Shown: positions 1-4,922 of the stretch, one piece after another
Position numbering within the stretch: position 1 is the stretch's first letter
Layout of the letters: every line of letters begins with the position of its first letter
From: Saprospiraceae bacterium
GTDB lineage: Bacteria > Bacteroidota > Bacteroidia > Chitinophagales > Saprospiraceae
Assembly (NCBI GenBank): GCA_020849825.1
Contig: JADZFP010000542.1
Span: forward strand, 1 to 5,528
Length of the DNA stretch: 5,528 nucleotides
Reading direction: 5' to 3'
Program-made: the position numbers and the translations under genes
Notes under the pieces: generated by a model
Database searches by the model: none
What the model was told of the DNA's origin: nothing
Seen by the model: the letters and a program-made list of their open reading frames with translations, nothing else

Positions 1-1
1 C

Positions 2-748
2 GTCGTGGTGGCCCGTGACTCGGCTATCCCCGCGAAGCCCGATGCTATTTTTCCCAACAACTGGATCACTTTCCATCAGGAAGGTTTTATGGTGACCTAC
101 CCGATGTTCGCCCCCACGCGCCGCAAGGAGCGCCGCCGGCAGGTGATCGATGCCGTGCTGCAGGAGGGCTTCCAGGCAGGCCGCCGTGTTAATTTTGAGT
201 TCAATGAAAAACTCGAACGTTTTCTGGAGGGCACTGGCAGCATTATTTTCGACCACCAGAACCGCCTCGCCTACGCATGCCTGAGCCCCCGCACCGATGC
301 CGGACTGCTCAACGAATTGTGCGAAACGATCGACTACGCGCCGGTTATTTTCCATGCCACCGACGCCGCGGGCAAGGATATTTACCATACCAACGTGATG
401 ATGGCGCTCGGCGAAACCTTCGTCGTCATTTGTCTCGATTCCGTGCGCGATGCCGCCGAACGGGAGATGCTGCTGCGGAAATTTGCCGAAACCGGCAAAG
501 AGGTCGTTGATATCTCGCTCGATCAGATGAACTCCTTTGCCGGCAACATGCTGCAGGTGCGCAACAATCGCGAGGAAACCCTGCTCGTGATGTCCGGACA
601 AGCCTTCAAATCCCTGAGCGCCGAACAGATTGCCGCGCTGGAACGGCACACCCGCCTGCTCCACAGCCCCCTCGATACCATCGAAACCTACGGCGGCGGC
701 AGCGCCCGCTGCATGATGGCCGAGATATTTTTACCGGAAGAACGATGA
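2..748 (+). CDS. ctlX: Citrulline-utilisation hydrolase CtlX-like (amidinotransferase / DDAH fold), 5' end cut by window edge
   Basis: This is the C-terminal part (248 codons visible) of a pentein-fold guanidine-modifying hydrolase of the CtlX type. The family has citrulline ureidase members that make ornithine, and it is related to arginine deiminase and dimethylarginine dimethylaminohydrolase. The reading frame is open to the left edge. Family members are usually around 300 residues, so roughly 55-70 N-terminal residues should lie upstream; the GTG at position 5 is not a credible start. Counting from that GTG as residue 1, I see the substrate-pocket motif PDAIFPNNW (12-20), LEGTGS (74-79) with the likely catalytic Glu75, YHTNVMM (127-133) with catalytic His128, and GGGSARCMMAEIF (230-242) with nucleophilic Cys236. 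The triad is therefore intact and the enzyme should be active in the cytosol. The exact substrate (citrulline or another guanidino/ureido compound) is inferred from family resemblance. No clear terminator follows: there is a T8 run at 758-765 but no GC hairpin before it. Confidence 0.82.
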   Translation, partial: VVVARDSAIPAKPDAIFPNNWITFHQEGFMVTYPMFAPTRRKERRRQVIDAVLQEGFQAGRRVNFEFNEKLERFLEGTGSIIFDHQNRLAYACLSPRTDAGLLNELCETIDYAPVIFHATDAAGKDIYHTNVMMALGETFVVICLDSVRDAAEREMLLRKFAETGKEVVDISLDQMNSFAGNMLQVRNNREETLLVMSGQAFKSLSAEQIAALERHTRLLHSPLDTIETYGGGSARCMMAEIFLPEER

Positions 749-773
749 TGGATAAAATTTTTTTTCGTCTGCC

Positions 774-804
774 TGTAACCTTTTGACGTGTGTTGGTGGT
801 CAGA
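774..804 (+). promoter_or_regulatory. Possible ECF-sigma-type promoter of the small membrane protein gene
   Basis: TGTAACCTTTT (774-784) contains the AAC core typical of ECF -35 elements, and GGTC (798-801) is close to the CGTC-type -10 element. The 19 nt between AAC and GTC suits ECF promoters. A start near 808-812 would give a leader of about 45-50 nt before the ATG at 857. No TAnnTTTG housekeeping box is seen in this gap. The -10 match is imperfect, so this is a hypothesis. Confidence 0.32.
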
Positions 805-856
805 GTGCATAACAGCAACAGAAACATCATTCATTCACAAGAAAAAATCAACTGAC

Positions 857-1219
857 ATGGCAGAAGGAATCGTAGCATTATTGATCCCGATTATCATCAG
901 CCTCGGCGCATTTTTGATGATTTGGGGCGTCCGCTACTTCGAAAACAAGGAAAACATGGCGATGATCGAGCGTGGTCTCGATCCCAAAAAAAAGCGCCGC
1001 GACGCCGATCCCTCCCGTACCCTGCGCAACGGCCTGATGTTCCTCGGCGCCGGCCTGGGTCTCCTGCTGGCGATCTTCGTCTCCAAAGCCGCCGATCTGG
1101 GTGGCGCCGAACGCGTGGCCGCTTATTTCAGCCTGATCGCCATCGGCGGTGGTCTGGGTATGGCGCTGGCCTACTTCTACGAAAGGAAAAACCCGCCGGG
1201 GAAAGACGAGGAAGCGTAA
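857..1219 (+). CDS. Small three-helix membrane protein, DUF6249-like
   Basis: The 120-residue protein starts at the ATG at 857. The frame is open further upstream to 788, but that extension is polar and unlike a membrane-protein start, whereas ATG 857 leads directly into a hydrophobic helix. Three membrane segments are visible: about residues 4-25, 57-77 and 88-108. Between the first two is a charged cytosolic-looking loop with ENKENMAMIERGLDP (29-43) and a KKKRR basic patch (44-48). The 'NKExMAMIExG' motif after a first helix resembles the Bacteroidota DUF6249 family of small inner-membrane proteins, whose function is unknown to me. The tail (KNPPGKDEEA) is charged. The gene stands alone: about 100 bp after ctlX, and followed by a strong terminator. 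A possible ECF-type promoter upstream would link it to envelope stress, but that is inference. The protein and start are well supported; the family name is moderately sure. Confidence 0.75.
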   Translation: MAEGIVALLIPIIISLGAFLMIWGVRYFENKENMAMIERGLDPKKKRRDADPSRTLRNGLMFLGAGLGLLLAIFVSKAADLGGAERVAAYFSLIAIGGGLGMALAYFYERKNPPGKDEEA

Positions 1220-1240
1220 TTCCGTTTTTGAAGTCTTTAT

Positions 1241-1282
1241 AAAATCGCAAGGCACGCACAAGCGGCCTTGCGATTTTTTTTT
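1241..1282 (+). terminator. Rho-independent terminator
   Basis: AAAATCGCAAGGC (1241-1253) pairs perfectly over 13 bp with GCCTTGCGATTTT (1265-1277), enclosing an 11-nt loop, and is followed by a run of nine T (1274-1282, partly within the stem). It begins 21 bp after the stop codon of the small membrane protein gene and insulates it from the tetR promoter that follows. The A-tract on the left arm could also let it work on the opposite strand, although no minus-strand gene ends here. Confidence 0.93.
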
Positions 1283-1289
1283 GCGTTGT

Positions 1290-1319
1290 TTTGAAATACA
1301 AAACAAGTTTCTATTTTTG
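1290..1319 (+). promoter_or_regulatory. Bacteroidota-type promoter of tetR
   Basis: The -33 element TTTG (1290-1293) and the -7 element TATTTTTG (1312-1319, a full match to TAnnTTTG) are separated by 18 nt, within the range known for Bacteroidota primary-sigma promoters. Transcription should begin near 1324, leaving a leader of only about 15 nt before the ATG at 1339. Confidence 0.75.
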
Positions 1320-1334
1320 TGAGTGATTACTCAC
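1319..1334 (+). promoter_or_regulatory. Palindromic operator, probably bound by the adjacent TetR regulator
   Basis: GTGAGT-GATT-ACTCAC is a perfect 6+6 bp inverted repeat with a 4-bp centre. It touches the last base of the -7 box and covers the expected transcription start, the classic place for a repressor site. Its size and symmetry fit a TetR dimer, and it lies 5 bp before the tetR start codon, so negative autoregulation is the simplest reading. I found no second copy elsewhere in the window. Confidence 0.7.
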
Positions 1335-1338
1335 TTTT

Positions 1339-1878
1339 ATGTCCAACAAAGAAAATATCCTCTCCGCCGCCCTCGAATTATTTGCCGAACAGGGCTACGA
1401 TCGCACGCCGACCAGCCAGATCGCCCGGAAAGCCGGCGTGTCCGAAGGACTCATTTTTCGCCATTTCGGCAACAAGGCGGGCCTGCTCGAAGCGATCATC
1501 CGGCAGGGGCTTGCCCTGATCGCCGAATCGATGCAACCCTACGACGACGCTGCCATCACGCCCCGGGAGGCCATTGTGCAACATATCGAACGCTCGTTTC
1601 GCCTGATGCGCGACCATGAAACCTTCTGGCGACTGGCGCACAAAGTGCGTTTCCAGGCTGCCGTGCAGGACGTGGCTGCCGTCCAGATGGAACAGGTCAA
1701 TGCTTTCATCGTCACCAACCTGACGGAAAACTTTGAAAAAGCCGGCTACCCGCAACCCCAACTGGAAGCCCTCCTCCTGTTCGCCCTCATCGACGCCATT
1801 ACCCTCCACTACCTCGCCGACCCTTCCCGATACCCCCTCGATGCCATGCAAAGCCTTGTCCGCGAACGATATGGTTAA
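1339..1878 (+). CDS. TetR/AcrR-family transcriptional regulator
   Basis: The 179-residue protein has the normal length for the family. The N-terminal DNA-binding domain (about 1-50) is textbook: ILSAALELFAEQGYDRTPTSQIARKAGVSEGLIFRHFGNKAGLLEAI, in which TSQIARKAGVS (25-35) is helix 2 plus the turn and EGLIFRHF (36-43) is the recognition helix. The remainder is helical, poorly conserved in such families, and would form the ligand-binding and dimerisation domain; the ligand cannot be told from sequence. The start at 1339 is fixed by the promoter and operator just upstream and by the family's usual N-terminus. The gene probably represses itself through the inverted repeat at 1319-1334. The next gene, a hydrolase on the same strand 197 bp on, has no visible promoter and may be a co-transcribed target. 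The stop codon TAA is also the first unit of an 8-bp tandem repeat. Confidence 0.93.
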   Translation: MSNKENILSAALELFAEQGYDRTPTSQIARKAGVSEGLIFRHFGNKAGLLEAIIRQGLALIAESMQPYDDAAITPREAIVQHIERSFRLMRDHETFWRLAHKVRFQAAVQDVAAVQMEQVNAFIVTNLTENFEKAGYPQPQLEALLLFALIDAITLHYLADPSRYPLDAMQSLVRERYG

Positions 1879-1923
1879 TGTGCTAATGTGCTAATGAGAT
1901 AATGTGCTAATGAGTTAATGTCG
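1876..1923 (+). repeat. 8-bp tandem repeat TAATGNGN, about six units
   Basis: The units are TAATGTGC, TAATGTGC, TAATGAGA, TAATGTGC, TAATGAGT and a degenerate TAATGTCG, in exact 8-bp register. The first TAA is the tetR stop codon. Each unit carries an overlapping stop-start (TAATG), so the array is a chain of five two-codon reading frames (ATG-NNN-TAA). From memory, similar octamer arrays occur between genes in some Bacteroidota genomes; I cannot verify that here. Function unknown. Confidence 0.85.
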
Positions 1924-1996
1924 ATTTCGAGGCCAATACTGACCCAATCAAGCCATTTACAGAACACTGAAAATCAATCAATAACACCCTCCGATC

Positions 1997-2030
1997 CGCC
2001 CCCCTCCTTTTGGAGGGGTTGGGGGAGGCC
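1997..2030. repeat. C/G-rich hairpin element
   Basis: CCCCTCC (2001-2007) and GGAGGGG (2012-2018) form a perfect 7-bp stem with a TTTT loop, preceded by more C and followed by TTGGGGGAGG. No T-run follows on either strand, so it is not a standard terminator. The pattern of pyrimidine-rich arm, TTTT, purine-rich arm and then a second G-rich stretch resembles short dispersed intergenic repeats that I recall from Bacteroidota, but copy number in this genome cannot be judged from one window. Confidence 0.6.
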
Positions 2031-2031
2031 A

Positions 2032-2076
2032 ATCGAATCAATCGAACCAATCGAACCAATCGAATCAATCGAATTA
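2032..2076 (+). repeat. 9-bp tandem repeat ATCGAAYCA, five units, abutting a start codon
   Basis: The units are ATCGAATCA, ATCGAACCA, ATCGAACCA, ATCGAATCA and ATCGAATTA, in exact 9-bp register. The last base of the array is the A of the hydrolase start codon at 2076. Because 9 is a multiple of 3 and no unit holds a stop in that frame, copy-number changes would not shift the frame. If read in phase with the hydrolase, the array would encode Asn-Arg-Ile/Thr repeats. Confidence 0.85.
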
Positions 2077-2933
2077 TGTTTCCCGACCGCTCCCTCTTCC
2101 CCTTCGAATCCCGTTATTTCACCCTGCCCGACGGCAACAAAATGCATTACGTCGACGAAGGCAGCGGCCCGCTGGTGTTGCTGGTGCATGGCACGCCGGA
2201 ATGGTCGTTTGGCTGGCGTGAACTGATCGTTTTGCTGCGCGACCGTTATCGCTGCGTTGCGCCCGACCTTTTGGGCTTCGGTTTGTCCGACAAGCCCGTG
2301 ACGGCCGATTATTCGTGCAAAGCGCATGGCGCGCGGCTGGAGGCTTTTATCGAAGGGCTTGGCTTGCGCGATTTTCACGTGGTTTGCAACGACTTCGGCT
2401 TGTCGATCGCCATGTCCTGTGTGCTGAAACACCCCGATCGCACCCGGAAGGTCAGTTTTTTCAACGGCTGGATGTGGCCCCTCGACAAAGACCCGCATTA
2501 CTCCGGCCCTGCCCGCGTGATGCGCTCCTTCTTCGGGCGCTGGATGTACAAATGGTTCAATTTCCCGGTGCGTGTGGTGATGCCTGCCGCTTACGGCGAT
2601 CGTTCCCGACTGACCAAAGCCATGCATCATCACTACAAAATGGCCCTTCCCGACCCGGCATCCCGCGAAGCGGCTTATCGTTTTGCCTTTGAATTGCTCG
2701 ATGCCACCGACTGGTGGGCCGATTTGTGGGCGCAGCGCGGCAAGTTGTCCGACAAGCCGGTCCTGATATTCTGGGGCCTGAAAGACAAATTCGTGCCGCC
2801 CTACGAGCTCGACAAATGGACGGCCGCACTGCCCGGTGCAGAGGTCATCCGGTTTGAAGACGCCGGGCATTTCGTGCAGGAGGAAAAACCCCGGGAAATG
2901 GCAGCAGCCCTGGATCGTTTCTTCACCGGATGA
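2076..2933 (+). CDS. Alpha/beta-fold hydrolase, haloalkane dehalogenase-like
   Basis: The 285-residue protein has the usual length for haloalkane dehalogenases and related epoxide/ester hydrolases. Visible landmarks: oxyanion-region motif HGTPEWSFGWR (38-48), APDLLGFGLSDKP (62-74), nucleophile elbow CNDFGLS (104-110) with Asp106, acid Asp237 in WGLKDKF, and catalytic His265 in AGHFVQEE. Residues about 132-220 form a Trp-rich cap domain. An Asp nucleophile indicates dehalogenase or epoxide-hydrolase-like chemistry rather than a serine esterase. However, the residue after the nucleophile is Phe107, where dehalogenases have the halide-binding Trp, and Thr40 sits where some subfamilies have Asn, so dehalogenation is uncertain. 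No signal peptide is seen. ATG 2076 is chosen because homologous sequence starts there; the frame is open upstream to a stop at 1968-1970, but only through repeats. It lies downstream of tetR on the same strand, possibly under its control. Confidence 0.85.
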   Translation: MFPDRSLFPFESRYFTLPDGNKMHYVDEGSGPLVLLVHGTPEWSFGWRELIVLLRDRYRCVAPDLLGFGLSDKPVTADYSCKAHGARLEAFIEGLGLRDFHVVCNDFGLSIAMSCVLKHPDRTRKVSFFNGWMWPLDKDPHYSGPARVMRSFFGRWMYKWFNFPVRVVMPAAYGDRSRLTKAMHHHYKMALPDPASREAAYRFAFELLDATDWWADLWAQRGKLSDKPVLIFWGLKDKFVPPYELDKWTAALPGAEVIRFEDAGHFVQEEKPREMAAALDRFFTG

Positions 2934-2982
2934 CAGAAATTATTATTCGGAAAGCCTGCCCCTGTTTTCTTTGTTCAAAAAC

Positions 2983-2990
2983 TATCTTTG
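2983..2990 (+). promoter_or_regulatory. -7 promoter box upstream of serA
   Basis: TATCTTTG matches the Bacteroidota -7 consensus TAnnTTTG exactly and lies in the 104-bp gap before serA, giving a start near 2995 and a leader of about 43 nt. A clear -33 TTTG at the expected distance (around 2960) is missing; the TTTG at 2970-2973 is too close. The promoter therefore rests on the -7 box and its position. Confidence 0.55.
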
Positions 2991-3002
2991 CCGCGCCAAC
3001 AA

Positions 3003-3024
3003 AAAGGGGGAAATCGCCCTCTTT
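3003..3024 (+). promoter_or_regulatory. Hairpin in the serA leader
   Basis: AAAGGGGG (3003-3010) can pair with CCCTCTTT (3017-3024) over 8 bp, including one G-U pair, closing a 6-nt loop. It would form within the predicted leader and end 13 nt before the start codon. There is no T-run, so it is not a terminator. It may influence translation or RNA stability, or be chance; no known riboswitch is recognised. Confidence 0.35.
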
Positions 3025-3037
3025 CAAAGCGTAAGAC

Positions 3038-3994
3038 ATGGTAAAGATTCTCGCCAACGACGGCATCCACCCAGACGGCCGCCTGCTCCTCGAAGAAGCC
3101 AATTACATTGTTGATGAAGACAAAATTCCGCAGGAGGCGCTGGTCGACCGGATCGGGGAATACGACGTCCTCATCGTGCGCAGCGCTACCAAGGTGACGC
3201 GGGCCGTTATCGATGCGGGGAAAAATCTGAAAGTGATCGCCCGCGGCGGTGTGGGCCTCGACAATATCGACGTCGAATACGCCCAGTCGAAGGGTATTCT
3301 GGTGTTCAATACGCCCAATGCCTCTTCGCGCGCCGTGGCCGAACTGAGCTTCGGGCACATCTTTGCCTTGTCGCGCATGATCCACCTCAGCAACCGCGAA
3401 CTGGCTGCCGGCGGGGATTTTAAAAAACTCAAAAAGAACTTCGAAACCGGCGCCCAGCTGCGCGGCCGCACGCTCGGCATCGTCGGCTTTGGCCGTATCG
3501 GTCAGGAAGTGGCCAAAATCGGCCTGGGCATCGGGATGCAGGTGCGCGCTCACGACCCCTTCGTGCACGAAGCGGAGGTCGGTCTGCAATTCCACAGTTT
3601 CCCCGATCTGAAAATCAACGTCACGATCCGCACCGAATCGCTGGACAAAATCCTTCGGGAGTCTGATTATATCACCCTGCACCTGCCCGGTACCGGCAGT
3701 GCGGTGATCGGGCCGGCTGAAATCGCCAAAATGCGCAACGGCGTATTCCTCATCAATACCGCCCGCGGTGGTGTAATCGATGAAAATGCCTTGCTCGAAG
3801 CCCTCGAATCGGGTCAGGTGGGTGGCGCGGGCCTCGACGTGTACGAAAACGAGCCTACGCCAAAAGAAGCCTTGCTGCGCCATCCGCGTGTGTCCTGCAC
3901 GCCCCATATCGGCGCCAGCACCATCGAGGCGCAATCGTTTATCGGTATGGAACTGGCCGACAAGATTCTGGCTTTTTTCGGCGACGATAAATAA
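3038..3994 (+). CDS. serA: D-3-phosphoglycerate dehydrogenase, short form without ACT domain
   Basis: The 318-residue protein belongs to the D-isomer-specific 2-hydroxyacid dehydrogenases. As SerA it would oxidise 3-phosphoglycerate to 3-phosphohydroxypyruvate with NAD, the first step of serine synthesis in the cytosol. The substrate domain starts with VKILANDGIHPDGRLLL and includes VRSATKV (47-53) and ARGGVGLDNID (68-78). The nucleotide domain has GFGRIG (150-155) and Asp173 in AHDP, favouring NAD over NADP. The catalytic Arg243 (TARGG), Glu272 (NEP) and His290 (PHIGAST) are all present. The protein ends shortly after the second substrate-domain helix, so the C-terminal ACT serine-sensing domain of longer SerA proteins is absent. 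Residues about 180-202 form a slightly longer loop than in E. coli-type enzymes. Another 2-hydroxyacid dehydrogenase activity cannot be excluded, and no serC or serB is next to it. It has its own -7 box; a WD40 gene follows after 20 bp. Confidence 0.85.
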   Translation: MVKILANDGIHPDGRLLLEEANYIVDEDKIPQEALVDRIGEYDVLIVRSATKVTRAVIDAGKNLKVIARGGVGLDNIDVEYAQSKGILVFNTPNASSRAVAELSFGHIFALSRMIHLSNRELAAGGDFKKLKKNFETGAQLRGRTLGIVGFGRIGQEVAKIGLGIGMQVRAHDPFVHEAEVGLQFHSFPDLKINVTIRTESLDKILRESDYITLHLPGTGSAVIGPAEIAKMRNGVFLINTARGGVIDENALLEALESGQVGGAGLDVYENEPTPKEALLRHPRVSCTPHIGASTIEAQSFIGMELADKILAFFGDDK

Positions 3995-4014
3995 GGGTCA
4001 AGTACCCACCGATC

Positions 4015-4914
4015 ATGGAGATCAAACTGCAGCATATCTGTACCGGCCATCGCGCGGCCTTGTATGCGCTGAGCACCGGTTACGACGAACGGCACGTCCG
4101 CTCGGCAGGCGGCGACGGCTGGATCGTCGAATGGAACCTCGACGAGCCGGAAACGGGACGTGTGATCGCCACTACCGAAGGGCGGATATTTTCGCTGTGC
4201 AGCTGGCCCCAAAAGGGCAAAATAGCCTGCGGCGACATGAACGGCGGCCTGCACTGGATCGATCTCCTGCAACCCGAACGCGGCCGCGATATTGCTCACC
4301 ACCAGAAAGGCGTGTACGATCTGTTGCCACTCGGCGCCCATCTGCTGAGCGCCGGCGGCGACGGTGTGTTGAGCAAATGGGACCTCGGCAATAGCCGGGC
4401 CATGGAAAGTTTGCAATTGTCGGCCCAGGCGCTCCGCTGCCTGGCTTATTCCCCGGCGCGGCGCGAACTGGCCGTGGGCTCCAGCGACAACAGCATTTAC
4501 CTGCTCGACCCGGAAACTTTTGCCATACGGCATACTTTGCCGCAGGCCCATCAAAATTCGGTTTTTACCCTCTCTTACCGCCCCGACGGCCGTTACCTGC
4601 TCAGCGGCGGCCGCGATGCCATGTTGCGTGTTTGGGATCTCGAAGCCGGCTGTTCGCTGCACAGCGAACAAGCGGCGCACTGGTACACGATCAACCACAT
4701 CGTTTTTTCGCCCGACGGGCGCTTTTTCGCCACCGCCAGCCGCGACAAAACCATCAAAATCTGGGATGCGGATAACTTCTCCCTGCTCAAGGTGATCGAC
4801 ACCATTCGCCACGGCGGCCATGTCAATTCCGTCAATCGATTGCTCTGGCTACCCGACGTGCTGATTTCCTGCAGCGACGACAGTACCCTGAAAATCTGGG
4901 CTGTGGAAGCCTGA
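4015..4914 (+). CDS. Cytosolic WD40-repeat protein, seven-bladed propeller
   Basis: The 299-residue protein consists almost wholly of WD40 repeats with no signal peptide or extra domain. Seven blades can be counted. Their closing strands end near VEWNL (38-42), LHWIDL (79-84), SKWDL (120-124), IYLLDP (161-166), LRVWDL (204-209), IKIWDA (247-252) and LKIWAV (292-297). GH/AH dipeptides at the blade starts are clear in blades 1, 5 and 7. The blades with the best consensus are 5 and 6, with RPDGRYLLSGGRD (189-201) and SPDGRFFATASRD (232-244). A seven-bladed ring is the standard closed form, so the protein is probably a complete scaffold for protein-protein contacts; its partner is unknown. It starts 20 bp after serA on the same strand with no promoter between, suggesting co-transcription, though no functional link to serine synthesis is established. 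Its stop lies 2 bp from the stop of the gene on the opposite strand. Confidence 0.88.
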   Translation: MEIKLQHICTGHRAALYALSTGYDERHVRSAGGDGWIVEWNLDEPETGRVIATTEGRIFSLCSWPQKGKIACGDMNGGLHWIDLLQPERGRDIAHHQKGVYDLLPLGAHLLSAGGDGVLSKWDLGNSRAMESLQLSAQALRCLAYSPARRELAVGSSDNSIYLLDPETFAIRHTLPQAHQNSVFTLSYRPDGRYLLSGGRDAMLRVWDLEAGCSLHSEQAAHWYTINHIVFSPDGRFFATASRDKTIKIWDADNFSLLKVIDTIRHGGHVNSVNRLLWLPDVLISCSDDSTLKIWAVEA

Positions 4915-4922
4915 GATCAGGC
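4909..4922. terminator. Small palindrome over two convergent stop codons, possible weak terminator
   Basis: GCCTGA-GA-TCAGGC is a perfect inverted repeat spanning both TGA stops (4912-4914 on + and 4919-4917 on -). As RNA it would form a 5-bp stem with an AGAT loop. On the + strand a run of seven T follows only at 4936-4942, which is too far for a standard terminator. The symmetry arises because both genes end in the codons GCC TGA. Confidence 0.25.

Noticed and set aside
758..765. T8 run after ctlX as a Rho-independent terminator
   Set aside because: No GC-rich stem lies immediately upstream, so the T-run alone does not support a terminator.
748..786. A 12-codon reading frame (MDKIFFRLPVTF) whose ATG overlaps the ctlX stop as TGATG
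   Set aside because: It is very short, has no independent support, and runs into the possible -35 element of the next gene; a stop-start overlap of this kind is common by chance.
1876..2076. The repeat cluster as a CRISPR array or an insertion-sequence remnant
   Set aside because: The units are 8 and 9 bp in direct tandem without spacers, and there are no long terminal inverted repeats, target duplications or transposase fragments.
1918..2226. A 102-codon + frame starting at the last ATG of the octamer array and overlapping the hydrolase start
   Set aside because: Its product is low complexity (repeat-derived Ile-Glu-Ser/Pro units) and then reads the hydrolase gene out of frame; no family resemblance.
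1974..2870. A 298-codon minus-strand open frame opposite the hydrolase
   Set aside because: It is antisense to a complete alpha/beta hydrolase, and part of it translates the 9-bp repeat; no domain recognised.
2975..3934. A long minus-strand open frame opposite serA
   Set aside because: It is antisense to a gene with all catalytic motifs intact and shows no recognisable domain; long antisense frames are expected in GC-rich coding DNA.
3995..4007. GGGT-CAAGT-ACCC small inverted repeat between serA and the WD40 gene
   Set aside because: A 4-bp stem without a T-run is too weak for a terminator and is expected by chance.
3814..4821. A 335-codon minus-strand open frame opposite the end of serA and the WD40 gene
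   Set aside because: It spans two well-supported + strand genes and has no recognisable fold or motif; it is a compositional shadow.
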